The notes: a model not told the origin generated them from the letters alone. A stretch of DNA of 64,000 bases from Streptomyces sp. D2-8 (GCF_023184515.1 NZ_JAAHBP010000017.1:62001-126000); one strand, 5' to 3'; numbered from the stretch's first letter, positions 1 through 9,177 are shown. A program made the numbers and translations.

Positions 1-972
1 CGGCGCCCGCTGGAGGACCGCCCGGTCCCGTACTGGGTGGCCGAGCTGTTGCGCCGCACCGAATCCGCAACGCTCTCCGAGGACCGGTTCCGGTCGCTGT
101 TCGTGGAGATACCCCTGCCGTACGAGCCGAACCCGGAAGCCGTGTGGGCCGTGCTGCGCCGGGCCGCAAGAGGCCCGGGGCGAGGCGTCCTCGACCTGAA
201 GCGGATGCGCCGCTTGGTTGCCGACGGCCGTTTCCCGGACGAGCTGGCCGATCCTGAGACGGCGCGGATCGTGATCTCCACAGTGCATCGGGCCAAGGGG
301 CTGGAGTTCGACCGGGTGATCGTCCTCGCCCCGCCGACCGTCGCGGAATTGCGGCAGCAGTTCAAGGAAGAGCTGGACCTCCCTTCCGAGGCCCGTGCTC
401 TGTACGTGGCCATGACCCGTGCCCGTCAGGACCTATATCACATGGACCGGCCCGAGCTGCCGGTCTTCAAACGGGCCGGTGGCAGGAGGAACGGCCGTAG
501 ATTTTTGGGCGGTTGGAGGTCGTACGACCGGTACGGGATCGTCGGCGAATCCGGTGACGTGTGCGCGGACAATCCTCCTGGCCACGACGCCGACGCCGTG
601 GCGACCCAGGCCTACCTTCTGGAACGCGTCGCCCCCGGCCATGAAGTGGTGCTGCGCAGGCGCCACGACATGCCGCTCGGCGAGTGGCAGAGCCCGCCGT
701 ACGCCCTGATGCACGACGGGCGGGAGATCGGCGAAACCTCGGAGCGGTTCCGGCAGGAGCTGTTCCAGGTGCAGAAGGTGAACCGCACGTGGGATCCCTG
801 GTGGCCCGACGAGATCCACGGGCTGCGGGTGGACACCTTGGAGTCCGTCGCGGGCAGCACTGCCGCCAGCGCCAATGCCGGCCTCGGTGACCGGGGTGTG
901 TGGATCGCGCCGCGGATCACCGGTATCGGAAGGTACCGACGGGCGGACGACGACGAGGAGCAGCGCGCATGA
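1..972 (+). CDS. UvrD/Rep-type helicase, C-terminal part (5' end outside window)
   Basis: The reading frame is open from base 1, so only the last 323 residues are present. Two SF1 helicase signatures are visible: a motif V-like segment (VISTVHRAKGLEFDRVIVL, near residue 90) and a motif VI-like segment (YVAMTRARQDLYHM, near residue 135). About 180 residues of unrecognised C-terminal sequence follow; I see no nuclease motif in the visible part. The stop TGA overlaps the next start (ATGA, 969-972), so it is translationally coupled to the DrmA-like gene. I infer a DNA-unwinding subunit of the same defence cassette. The Walker A half and any N-terminal nuclease lie outside the window. Confidence 0.8.
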   Translation, partial: RRPLEDRPVPYWVAELLRRTESATLSEDRFRSLFVEIPLPYEPNPEAVWAVLRRAARGPGRGVLDLKRMRRLVADGRFPDELADPETARIVISTVHRAKGLEFDRVIVLAPPTVAELRQQFKEELDLPSEARALYVAMTRARQDLYHMDRPELPVFKRAGGRRNGRRFLGGWRSYDRYGIVGESGDVCADNPPGHDADAVATQAYLLERVAPGHEVVLRRRHDMPLGEWQSPPYALMHDGREIGETSERFRQELFQVQKVNRTWDPWWPDEIHGLRVDTLESVAGSTAASANAGLGDRGVWIAPRITGIGRYRRADDDEEQRA

Positions 973-3900
973 GCGACGCGGAGAACCTGCACGCCGAGCA
1001 CTACCGGGTCCGGGACGAGGAACTGCTGGTGGGCCTCCGACGCGAGCTTCTGGGCCCTGCACCGGACGCCGCTCCGGAAGACCGAGAGGAAGTCCTCGCG
1101 CAGGACGCCCCGATCGACCGCTATCTGGCTGGTGTCCTCTACCCAAGGTCGGCGGACGCCGAGGCCGAGCAGCGGATGCTTGAGGACCAGGCGGAGCATG
1201 ATGGCCTGGACACAACCCCCCTGCCTACCCACGACAGCGTGGAGGAGTCCGGGACAGCGCAGGAGGTCGGCGCCGCCGGGTCCCGCCGGCCCTCCTCCAT
1301 GGGACTCACCTTCGCGATCGACCCCGCCATAAGCGATTCCGTCCTGGTCTGCGCGCGGGCTGCCGCCTACCGGCCCACGGACGCGGACGGCAACCCTGTA
1401 CCCGCCCGTCGCGCCGAGGCCCGCACCACCTCCGACCAGCAGGAGCACTGGCGGCGTGAGGAACTCACGTTGCCCGACACCACGGTGGACGTGACCACGC
1501 CTGCCCCCGACCTGCGGTTCGAGTTGGCCGACGGAGTCGGGCTGCGCGTCAACGTCCGGTGCCCCGATGCGACGGTGGGCACGGTGACCGTCACGGTGAC
1601 CCTGGTCAACACGCACAAGGTCGGCGAGCGGGAGTTGCAGGACGCGTTCTCCCTCTTCCAATGCGGGCTCGTCGTTCGCGCGGCCAACGGATCCAGCGCC
1701 TTCGTCGAGCGTCCCGCTCCCGATGTCGCGCACGATCCCGAGGTCGCCACCAGCCGCCTGCTGCACCGTCATGCCCCGACCTTCGCCGTCGGGCACGGGT
1801 GCGCCGCCGAATGGGACTGGGCGCCGCCGCCGATCGGTGTGAGCGACTCGGTGCGGGCCGGTGTGTCGGAGGTGCGGAGCGAGTTCGTACCGACCGTGGA
1901 GGTGCTGCTCACCGACTCCAATCCGGAGATCGACAGCTCCGCCCTCTCCATGCTGGGTCTGGCGGAGCAGCCCGATACGGAGGTCCTCGCCGCGCTGGAG
2001 ACGCTCGTCGCGGGCTACGAACGGTGGATCGACCGCAAGCAGGTCGAGGCCGATGCCCTGCGCGGCAGTTCGTACGAGAAAGCCGCCTGCGGCCAGGTCG
2101 AAGCGTGCCGCGAGGCGCTGGGCCGGATTCGTGAGGGCATCGATCTTCTGCGCACCAAGCCCGACCTGATGCGGGCCTTCCGGCTCGCCAACCGCGCCAT
2201 GGCAGACCAGCGGGCCCGTAGCGCCTGGGTGAAGCGGGGCCGCAGCGGCTCCCCCGAGCCTGCCATGGGCCGCTGGCGCCCGTTCCAGATCGCCTTCGTC
2301 CTGCTCTGCCTGGCCGGTATCGACGACCCCGAGCACCACGACCGCGAGGTCTCCGACCTCCTGTGGTTCCCCACCGGTGGTGGCAAGACGGAGGCGTACC
2401 TCGGCCTGATCGCGCTCACCTCTTTCCTACGCCGGATCAGGCTCGGTGCGAAAGGCGGCGGCGTCACCGTGCTGATGCGGTACACCCTCCGTCTGTTGAC
2501 CCTGCAGCAGTTCGAGCGCGCCACGATCCTGCTCTGCGCCATGGAGCGGCTGCGTGACGCCAACCGATCGGAGCTGGGCTCCGAGCCGTTCTCGCTCGGC
2601 ATGTGGGTCGGTGAATCGGCCACGCCCAACAAGCTGACGGTCGCGAGCGCCCAACTGGCGGAACTCCGCAAGGATCTCGACAAGCGCCTGGCGACCAAGA
2701 ACCCTGTCCAGCTGCACGCCTGCCCCTGGTGCGGTACCCGCTTGGACGCCCGCGCGTACGAGGTCGACGAGGACGCGAAGCGCATGTACGTCCGCTGCCC
2801 TGGCGCAGGCTGCGACTTCGCGGATGGTCTGCCCGTCCACCTGATCGACGAGGCGGTGTACGACGCCCGACCGACGCTGGTCATCGCCACCGTCGACAAG
2901 TTCGCGTCCATGCCGTGGCGTCCAGACACGGCCGCCCTTTTCAACCGGGACGACCCGAAGGATCCCACGCCGCCGCCCGAGCTGATCGTCCAAGACGAAC
3001 TCCACCTCATCGCCGGTCCGTTGGGCACGTTGACCGGTCTTTACGAAACCGCCGTCGACGAGCTCGCCGGACGCCCCAAGGTGATCGCCTCGACGGCGAC
3101 CATCCGACGCGCCGCCGATCAGGGCCGTAGGCTCTTCGACCGCGAGGTCCGCCAGTTCCCGCCCGCGGGCTTGGATTCCCGGGACTCCTGGTTCGCCGTG
3201 GAGACCCCACGCGCGGACAAGGCGAGCCGCCGCTACGTGGGCCTCCTCGCCCCCGGCACCAGCCAGTCAACGCTGCTCATCCGCACGTACGCGACCCTGC
3301 TGCACCGAGCGCAGCAGGCGAAGACCTCGGACGAGGTACGGGACGCCTACTGGAGCCTGGTCGGCTACTTCAACAGCCTCCGGCTGCTCTCCGCAGCCGA
3401 ACTCCAGGTCCACGACGACGTGATGGCGTACCTGGAACTGCTGGCCGCACGCGAGGAGACCACCGTGCGTTCCATCACCCACTATTCGGAGCTGACGAGT
3501 CGCATCGACGCGAGCGAGATTCCTGCCCGCCTCAAGGGCATCGAGCGCCGATTGCCCGACGCGGATGTCGTAGACGTCCTTCTGGCGACGAACATGATCG
3601 CGGTCGGCGTGGACGTCGACCGGCTCGGCTTGATGGCCGTGATGGGCCAGCCGCAGACCACCGCCGAGTACATCCAGGCCACCAGTCGCGTCGGCCGCTC
3701 CCACCCCGGTCTGGTCGCCGTGATGCTCAACGCAACCCGCTCACGCGACCGTTCTCACTACGAGAATTTCCTGCACTTCCACTCCGCGCTGTACCGCGAG
3801 GTCGAGTCGACTTCCGTCACCCCCTTCTCCGCCCGCGCCCGCGAGCGCGGAATGCACGCGGTGATCGTCGCGCTGACCCGGATCATGCTCCCGGAGGCAC

Positions 3901-4226
3901 GTCCCAACGAGGCGGCAGGCTTGGTGGAGTCGTACGAGCAGCGCATCCGTGACGAGATCAAGCCCGTCCTTCTCGACCGCGTCCGCGCCGTCACACCCGA
4001 GGAGGCCGACGCCGTCTCCCGCGCCTTCGACGAATTCGTCGACTGGTGGTGCGACGAGGCCGACATCCACAGCGGCCTGCTCTTCGAACCCCAGAAGGGC
4101 AAGCGCACACCCTCGCTTCTGCAGCCATACGACGATGAGGCCGAGAAGGCCGAGGCCTGGCCCACTCTGTGGAGCCTGCGCGATGTCGATGCCGAGTCTG
4201 CCCTGTTCATGGAGGCCACCCGATGA
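969..4226 (+). CDS. drmA: DrmA-like SF2 helicase of a DISARM-related system
   Basis: A 1085-residue protein, in the size range of DISARM DrmA. Visible motifs: Walker A FPTGGGKTEAYL (Lys about residue 473), DELH Walker B (about 676-679), STAT motif III soon after, and a helicase-C module with QATSRVGRS (about 903-911). Between the lobes a CPWC...C....C cluster (Cys 585, 588, 610, 615) looks like a zinc ribbon. The ATG at 969 was chosen because it forms an ATGA overlap with the upstream helicase stop. It ends in another ATGA overlap with the DUF1998 gene. In DISARM, DrmA and DrmB form the core that binds DNA and restricts phage; activity here is inference from family and gene order. Confidence 0.85.
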   Translation: MSDAENLHAEHYRVRDEELLVGLRRELLGPAPDAAPEDREEVLAQDAPIDRYLAGVLYPRSADAEAEQRMLEDQAEHDGLDTTPLPTHDSVEESGTAQEVGAAGSRRPSSMGLTFAIDPAISDSVLVCARAAAYRPTDADGNPVPARRAEARTTSDQQEHWRREELTLPDTTVDVTTPAPDLRFELADGVGLRVNVRCPDATVGTVTVTVTLVNTHKVGERELQDAFSLFQCGLVVRAANGSSAFVERPAPDVAHDPEVATSRLLHRHAPTFAVGHGCAAEWDWAPPPIGVSDSVRAGVSEVRSEFVPTVEVLLTDSNPEIDSSALSMLGLAEQPDTEVLAALETLVAGYERWIDRKQVEADALRGSSYEKAACGQVEACREALGRIREGIDLLRTKPDLMRAFRLANRAMADQRARSAWVKRGRSGSPEPAMGRWRPFQIAFVLLCLAGIDDPEHHDREVSDLLWFPTGGGKTEAYLGLIALTSFLRRIRLGAKGGGVTVLMRYTLRLLTLQQFERATILLCAMERLRDANRSELGSEPFSLGMWVGESATPNKLTVASAQLAELRKDLDKRLATKNPVQLHACPWCGTRLDARAYEVDEDAKRMYVRCPGAGCDFADGLPVHLIDEAVYDARPTLVIATVDKFASMPWRPDTAALFNRDDPKDPTPPPELIVQDELHLIAGPLGTLTGLYETAVDELAGRPKVIASTATIRRAADQGRRLFDREVRQFPPAGLDSRDSWFAVETPRADKASRRYVGLLAPGTSQSTLLIRTYATLLHRAQQAKTSDEVRDAYWSLVGYFNSLRLLSAAELQVHDDVMAYLELLAAREETTVRSITHYSELTSRIDASEIPARLKGIERRLPDADVVDVLLATNMIAVGVDVDRLGLMAVMGQPQTTAEYIQATSRVGRSHPGLVAVMLNATRSRDRSHYENFLHFHSALYREVESTSVTPFSARARERGMHAVIVALTRIMLPEARPNEAAGLVESYEQRIRDEIKPVLLDRVRAVTPEEADAVSRAFDEFVDWWCDEADIHSGLLFEPQKGKRTPSLLQPYDDEAEKAEAWPTLWSLRDVDAESALFMEATR

Positions 4227-6085
4227 CCCCGCCCCCCGCGCGCCGTCGCCGTTCCGGCGCGGTAGGCTCGGCGACCGCCCACAACCTCCCGCGTCGCGGC
4301 GCGGTCCGTCGCGCCCAGGCGATCACCACGTATGGCGTCGGTTCGCTGATCGCGGTCAACCACGAGTCCTTCGTCGTCTCCGGCCTGGACGGGGCCGACG
4401 AGCACTGGAGCACGGACGAGGCTCCGCGCATTCACGAGCGTCGGCTCGCTCGCATCCTGGGGGTCGAACACTTCCGGCTGCCGCCCGCATCCGACGAGTT
4501 CAGCAAGGACGGCATCCGGGTCCGCCGCTTCCCGCTCATGCATTTCTGTCCCGAGTGCGATGAGTTGCGCCGCCATCGCGACTTCAACCCGCCGTCCGGC
4601 AAGAGCGTCTGCGGCACCTGTGAGGCGGACCTGGTCCCCTCCCGCTTCGTTATCGCCTGCGAGGCCGGCCATCTCGACGAGTTCCCGTACTGGTCCTGGG
4701 TCCACCGGGCCGCAGGGCGGGGCGCGACGACCGCTGGTAAGTGCGGTGGCACGCTCAGGCTGCGCACCTCAGGCCGCAGTTCCTCCCTGCGTTCGATCCT
4801 CGTGTCCTGCACTTGCGGGGTGCCCGAGGTGTCTATGGAAGGTTCATTCCGCAAGAACGCGCTCAAGGACCTGGGTCTGCGCTGTCGGGGCACCCGCCCG
4901 TGGCTCGGCACTTCCGAACCGGCCGAACCCTGCGTCCGCACCCCACGAACCCTCCAGCGTGGTTCCTCCGCCGTCTGGCAGCCCGTACTGAAGTCAGCAC
5001 TGTCCATCCCGCCCTGGAGCGACGGTCGCGCGGACCCGCTCGCTCCGTACTGGGGCCGGCTGCGCGATCTGAACGACCGGTCCGATGTCGAGATGTGCCT
5101 CAAGGTCCTGTTCGGGGACAAGTGCCCCGTCCCTCTTGACGAGGTGATGGAACTTCTCGCCGCCGAACAGGAGGAGGACACCACCGGGGAGGAGGAACGC
5201 ACCTTCGACCACCACTATCGTGCTCTCCGCAACAAGGAGTACGAGCATCTGCGTGCCGGCAACGACGAGCGCGAGCGTTCCCGCGAGGAACAGTTCATCT
5301 GCGAGACCCCGCTCGGCGATCCGACCGCACTCGACGGCATCGGCGTCACCGGCCCCATGTTGGTGAAGAAGCTCCGCGAGGTCCGCGCGCTCAAGGCGTT
5401 CACCAGGCTTGCCGATCCCGACTCGCTCTCCGACGACAATGAGGCCAAGCTCTCCGCAGCGCCCCTGAGCTGGCTGCCCGCCATGGAGGTACGGGGCGAA
5501 GGCGTGTTCCTCCGGCTGGCCGAGGACCGTCTCGCCGCGTGGGAGAAGGCCCCCGCCGTGGCCGCGCGCGCTGAGCGCATCAGCACCGCACACCGACGGA
5601 TGATGGAGCAGAGGGCCTCCGACCCCACCCAGGTCCAGCCCTCTCCCGCAACCCCCCGCATGGTGCTGCTGCACACCCTGGCCCACGTTCTGATCAACGA
5701 GTGGAGCTTGGACGCCGGCTACCCGGCCGCCGCCCTCCGCGAACGCCTCTACGCCGACGAGGAAATGGCGGGCTTGCTCGTCTACACCGCCACGAGCGAC
5801 AGCGCAGGGAGTCTCGGCGGCTTGGTCGCCCAGGGCGAGCCCGAGCGGCTGGCGGGCACGATCCGGTCCGCGATCCGCCGGGCCTCCTGGTGCTCCGCCG
5901 ATCCCCTGTGCATCGAGTCCGAGGCATCCGGTACCGGCGGCACGAACATGGCGGCCTGCCACGCCTGCGTGATGCTCCCGGAGACGAGCTGCGAGCACAA
6001 CAACATCCTGCTCGACCGCGCGCTGCTGGTCGGCACCCCGGAGGATCCCGAACTGGGCTTCTTCGCGGGCATACTGCACCACTGA
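4223..6085 (+). CDS. drmB: DrmB-like DUF1998 protein of a DISARM-related system
   Basis: A 620-residue protein. The N-terminus has the DrmB-type RRAQAITTYGVGSLI stretch followed by a four-Cys cluster (Cys 109, 112, 130, 133). The C-terminal third is DUF1998-like: LLHTLAHVLINEWSLDAG, a TATSDSAGSLGGL segment, then clustered Cys (557, 563, 579, 582 and a later SCEHNN). Start ATG 4223 overlaps the drmA-like stop. In DISARM, DrmB partners DrmA and helps load DNA. After the stop at 6085 the next gene is convergent and unrelated, so no drmC or methyltransferase follows. The three-gene layout is therefore not a canonical DISARM. Confidence 0.85.
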   Translation: MTPPPARRRRSGAVGSATAHNLPRRGAVRRAQAITTYGVGSLIAVNHESFVVSGLDGADEHWSTDEAPRIHERRLARILGVEHFRLPPASDEFSKDGIRVRRFPLMHFCPECDELRRHRDFNPPSGKSVCGTCEADLVPSRFVIACEAGHLDEFPYWSWVHRAAGRGATTAGKCGGTLRLRTSGRSSSLRSILVSCTCGVPEVSMEGSFRKNALKDLGLRCRGTRPWLGTSEPAEPCVRTPRTLQRGSSAVWQPVLKSALSIPPWSDGRADPLAPYWGRLRDLNDRSDVEMCLKVLFGDKCPVPLDEVMELLAAEQEEDTTGEEERTFDHHYRALRNKEYEHLRAGNDERERSREEQFICETPLGDPTALDGIGVTGPMLVKKLREVRALKAFTRLADPDSLSDDNEAKLSAAPLSWLPAMEVRGEGVFLRLAEDRLAAWEKAPAVAARAERISTAHRRMMEQRASDPTQVQPSPATPRMVLLHTLAHVLINEWSLDAGYPAAALRERLYADEEMAGLLVYTATSDSAGSLGGLVAQGEPERLAGTIRSAIRRASWCSADPLCIESEASGTGGTNMAACHACVMLPETSCEHNNILLDRALLVGTPEDPELGFFAGILHH

Positions 6086-6101
6086 CCTGGCGGGTGAAGC
6101 T

Positions 6102-6767
6102 TCACCCCTCTGGACGTAGGTCGGCGCAGTCGACCTCGAACCGCATCTGCGCCCGGTCAAGCATGTCGTCCGCGTCGCGACCATGAGCTCGAAACCAGTG
6201 GAGAAAGTCGGTGATCGCCGCGATCACCGTCTCCTCCGCCACAGCCGAGGTCAACCTGCCGACACCGGCGCTACGCCGGGGTTGTGCGGCAGCAGCGTAG
6301 TGACGGAGAAGGGCCTCGGCCCGAATCACAGCGGGGGCTTCCACGTGACCGTCAGGCGCGATGAGCTTTGTGGTGAGCTCGCACCACGTGACCTTGCGAT
6401 CCGGGTGCAGCAGCACACCCCAGCGATCGGCAAGGGCTTCCACGAGCGCCATCCCCCTCCCTTCCTCGGAGTCCGCGCCCGCATCTCGGAGGATGGGAAG
6501 GGCGCGCGTGTCGGGGTCGTGCACCTCAATGCGCAGGTGTGTGCCCTTCATGAGGACGGCCAGCGTCGCAGGGGTGCCGGGTCCGACGTGCGTGATGACG
6601 TTGGACACCAGCTCGCTGACACACAGTTGGGCGTCGTCGACGAGCTCATGCAATCCCCAGACCCCCAGGTGCAGCCGCATGATCCGGCGCAGGCCGGCCA
6701 CCTCCGCGGGCTCGGCCGTGAAGGCGATGTCCCATGGTTTGCGCGGCAGGCAGGCTTCCTGACTCAC
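6102..6767 (-). CDS. ATP-binding anti-sigma-factor-like protein (HATPase_c, RsbW/AbaA-type)
   Basis: A 221-residue protein with a GHKL ATPase core: N-box-like CVSELVSNVITH (about residues 50-62), G1-like IEVHDPDTR, then EEGRGMALVEALADRWGV. This is the single-domain RsbW-like kinase/anti-sigma family that is much expanded in Streptomyces. The GTG at 6767 is preferred because GAGAGGGG lies five bases upstream; an upstream GTG (6794) lacks this. It is divergent from the WhiJ-like/DUF397 pair, the arrangement found at abaA-like developmental loci. It probably acts with those neighbours; no cognate sigma factor is in the window. Confidence 0.75.
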   Translation of the reverse strand: MSQEACLPRKPWDIAFTAEPAEVAGLRRIMRLHLGVWGLHELVDDAQLCVSELVSNVITHVGPGTPATLAVLMKGTHLRIEVHDPDTRALPILRDAGADSEEGRGMALVEALADRWGVLLHPDRKVTWCELTTKLIAPDGHVEAPAVIRAEALLRHYAAAAQPRRSAGVGRLTSAVAEETVIAAITDFLHWFRAHGRDADDMLDRAQMRFEVDCADLRPEG

Positions 6768-6965
6768 GTGGACCCCTCTCGTCGCAGTTGACACCGCATT
6801 GGCAGCACAACGTCACGAATGCTCACGGTGAGTTGCGCTGATGACCAGAGTGAGGGGAACGCATCCCGTTCTGCAATGTGCAGGAAGGGATTCCCACTTC
6901 TGAGTGATTGGCAAGCACCCCCCTTGGCGCGAGACTGAACGCTCGCTATTCGAAAGAGGGTTGAG
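6768..6965. promoter_or_regulatory. divergent promoter region of the WhiJ-like cluster
   Basis: A gap of about 200 bases between divergent genes must hold both promoters. A good ribosome-binding site (AAAGAGGG) precedes the + strand start at 6966. An imperfect GGGAA...TTCCC symmetry lies at about 6853-6894. No convincing -35/-10 pair is seen. Confidence 0.35.
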
Positions 6966-7814
6966 ATGGCCGGATCACCCACGGCACGCCGTCGGCGCCT
7001 CTCGATCGAGCTGAAGAAGCTCCGCGAGAAGAGTGCCCTCACCTGCGCCCAGGTCGGCGAGGCCCTGGACTGGAGCGGCTCAAAGGTCAACCGGATGGAG
7101 ACGGGCAGCGGACGCGTCCAGCCGTCGGACATCGAAGCCCTGTGTCGCTTCTACGACACGAGCGACGAACTGCGCGAGTTCCTCAAGTCACTGGCCCGGC
7201 AGGCCAAGGTGCGCGGTTGGTGGCAGGTCCACGGCGCGGGCGTGCCCGAGTGGTTCAACATCTACATCGGCCTTGAGCAGGACGCCTCCACCTTCCGCCA
7301 GTACCAGTGCGAGCTCGTACCCGGTCTTATGCAGACCGAGGAGTACGCTTCCGAGCTCCACAAGGCCGGGGCGCACATGTCGCCGCAGGACATCACGAAG
7401 GCAGTGCAGGTGCGCATGGAACGCCAAGCCATGCTGAGGCGACCGGATGCTCCCGACGCCTGGTTCATCGTGAACGAGGGCGCCCTGCAACACGTGATCG
7501 GGGACCGCACCCTGATGCGGGAGCAGATGGAATGTGTCCTGGAGACCGCAGGCCTGCCGACCGTGACCCTGCAGGTCCTACCGTTCGACTCGGGGACTTA
7601 CCCGGCCACCGGCTCCTTCACCATGCTGGGTTTTCCGGCCCCGGAAGACCCGGACATCGTGTATCGAGACGGCATCACCGATGCCATGTACTTGGAGGGC
7701 GAGCATCATGTCCGTGAGTACACGAGGGCGTTCGACGGCCTCCGGGCCGCGGCCTTGAGTCCTCAGCGCTCGACCCTGTTGATCGAGTCGATCTTGAAGG
7801 ATTACGCAACGTGA
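6966..7814 (+). CDS. WhiJ-like helix-turn-helix regulator (XRE + DUF5753)
   Basis: A 282-residue protein. Residues 10-70 form a Cro/CI-type helix-turn-helix (LKKLREKSALTCAQVGEALDWSGSKVNRMETG). Residues about 95-275 match DUF5753 (FRQYQCELVPGLMQTEEYA... and LQVLPFDSGTYPATGSFTML). Streptomyces carries tens of these, each usually beside a DUF397 protein, as here: the stop overlaps the next start (GTGA). WhiJ in S. coelicolor represses development and works with its small partner. The start ATG has AAAGAGGG at good spacing. The target promoter is probably in its own divergent region. Confidence 0.85.
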   Translation: MAGSPTARRRRLSIELKKLREKSALTCAQVGEALDWSGSKVNRMETGSGRVQPSDIEALCRFYDTSDELREFLKSLARQAKVRGWWQVHGAGVPEWFNIYIGLEQDASTFRQYQCELVPGLMQTEEYASELHKAGAHMSPQDITKAVQVRMERQAMLRRPDAPDAWFIVNEGALQHVIGDRTLMREQMECVLETAGLPTVTLQVLPFDSGTYPATGSFTMLGFPAPEDPDIVYRDGITDAMYLEGEHHVREYTRAFDGLRAAALSPQRSTLLIESILKDYAT

Positions 7815-8026
7815 CAATAGAAGCTTCCAGCGGCAGCAGCCGTCTGGTGTGGTTCACATCGTCCTACAGCAACGGTGCCGGAGGCGAGTGCGTCGAGTGC
7901 GCGCTCACCGGCGAGGACGCACTCGTCCGCGACTCGAAGATCGCGAAGTCGCATGTGATCACAGTGGGAAGCGATGCTTGGCGCTCCTTCGTCCAGACGG
8001 TGAAGCACGGTAGGACGGCAGGCTGA
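7811..8026 (+). CDS. DUF397 small partner protein
   Basis: A 71-residue protein starting at GTG 7811 and overlapping the upstream regulator by four bases. It shows the DUF397 pattern: WFTSSYSNGAGGECVECA near the start, then VRDSKI and a WRSFVQTVK tail. These small proteins are the usual partners of DUF5753 regulators (BldB relatives share the fold) and are thought to bind and relieve or modify them. The pair resembles a toxin-antitoxin-like module in layout, but Streptomyces studies favour developmental regulation. Confidence 0.85.
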   Translation: MTIEASSGSSRLVWFTSSYSNGAGGECVECALTGEDALVRDSKIAKSHVITVGSDAWRSFVQTVKHGRTAG

Positions 8027-8088
8027 CACAAACGCGGCAGCCCTCGCTGACGGAGACCGCCCGCAGTGTCACTGCTACGTTCACGCGT

Positions 8089-8946
8089 ATGACGATCTCG
8101 GTCTCCACAGGCCAGGCTGTTGATCTGCGGGTGCAGCCGGTTGACGAGGTTCTTGACCGTGTCGAGCGGTCCCTGCAGGTGCGCTTGCTCCCGGACACAG
8201 CGGTACGCAAACGTCGATCGGTGGGGGCCAGGACGAACCGCGACACCTGGGTGCGGATCGAGCGGCGCCAGCTCGCCAAGATCTCCGATCAAGGGTGGAA
8301 CGGCACGGAGTGTGCCGCGCATCTGGAAGGCATTGCCCAACCCGACTGGCACGGATGTGTGGTCTGGCGGGACTCGGACGGGCCGGTGATGTGGCGGGCC
8401 GACGAGACCGCACTCCTGCCGGGAGCCCCCGTCGGTGCCGCTGTGTTGAGTTCGGCCCCGGGACTACCGGACGAGTGGTGGGAGGCGCTGAACGCCTCGT
8501 TGGACGCACTGGCGGCTCAGGACACCGGGCGGATCGCGACACCGGACACCGTCACCATCACCCAGGCCCTCGTCACCGAGACCATCCGCTGTGTCTTCTC
8601 CACCGACTTCGATACGACCGTCGATCGGTGGGTACCGGCCCACGCGGATCTGAACTGGGCGAACATGACCGCGCCGCCGTTCAGCCTCTTCGACTGGGAG
8701 GACTGGGGCAAGGCACCGCTGGGGCTGGACTCAGCCTCTTTGTGGGCGAGTTCCCTTGCTGTCCCGGCTCTGGCCGAACGCGTACGACACGAGCGCCGGT
8801 CCGACTTCGAGAGCCGGGACGGCAAGCTGATGACGTTGTTCGTCTGCTCGAAGATTCTCGGGCCGTACGCGCACCCGAAGGACCCTCGGCTGGAGCCCGC
8901 GGTTCGCATGGCCGAGGAGGCCATCGATGGGCTCCAGGCAGGCTGA
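8089..8946 (+). CDS. phosphotransferase-fold protein (APH-like)
   Basis: A 285-residue protein. The second half has an aminoglycoside-phosphotransferase/choline-kinase-like signature: HADLNWANM, matching the catalytic HxDxxxxN loop, then SLFDWEDWGKAPLGLD, matching the metal-binding DWE segment. The N-terminal half lacks an obvious P-loop. The substrate is unknown; resistance should not be inferred. No Shine-Dalgarno is seen. A TACGTT -10-like box ends seven bases before the ATG, suggesting a leaderless transcript. Confidence 0.6.
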   Translation: MTISVSTGQAVDLRVQPVDEVLDRVERSLQVRLLPDTAVRKRRSVGARTNRDTWVRIERRQLAKISDQGWNGTECAAHLEGIAQPDWHGCVVWRDSDGPVMWRADETALLPGAPVGAAVLSSAPGLPDEWWEALNASLDALAAQDTGRIATPDTVTITQALVTETIRCVFSTDFDTTVDRWVPAHADLNWANMTAPPFSLFDWEDWGKAPLGLDSASLWASSLAVPALAERVRHERRSDFESRDGKLMTLFVCSKILGPYAHPKDPRLEPAVRMAEEAIDGLQAG

Positions 8947-9101
8947 GCCCGCTGACAGCTGAGCCTGTCTCTTGGTTTCAGGCGGCAGCACGCAGGGCGT
9001 TGCTCGCGGAGAATTAGTCCTTGTCTCTTCGTAGCGCCTCGGGCTGCTGGTTGGCCAGGACGTACTCACGGCCGCCCGGTTCTCCCGAGGTTGGCGCCTC
9101 C

Positions 9102-9177
9102 GGGGCGAGTGTCAAGAGCGCCCTTCGGGCGTCGGCTGCCGCCGATTGCGCTTCGCTTCACTCTTGACTCTCGCCCC
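9102..9177. repeat. long imperfect hairpin element in a 350-base gene-free gap
   Basis: GGGGCGAGTGTCAAGAG (9102-9118) and CTCTTGACTCTCGCCCC (9161-9177) are inverted repeats with one mismatch in 17. The loop holds a small GCGCCCTTCGGGCG hairpin and a TCGGC...GCCGA symmetry. It is the only structure I see between 8947 and 9297. It could be a bidirectional terminator for the phosphotransferase-like gene, or a palindromic mobile repeat. Confidence 0.65.

Noticed and set aside
1-6085. Complete canonical DISARM
   Set aside because: No drmC or methyltransferase follows, and the visible upstream partner is UvrD-like rather than a SNF2-type DrmD.
8089-8946. Aminoglycoside resistance gene
   Set aside because: Only the general phosphotransferase loop and DWE segment are seen; this fold covers many substrates.
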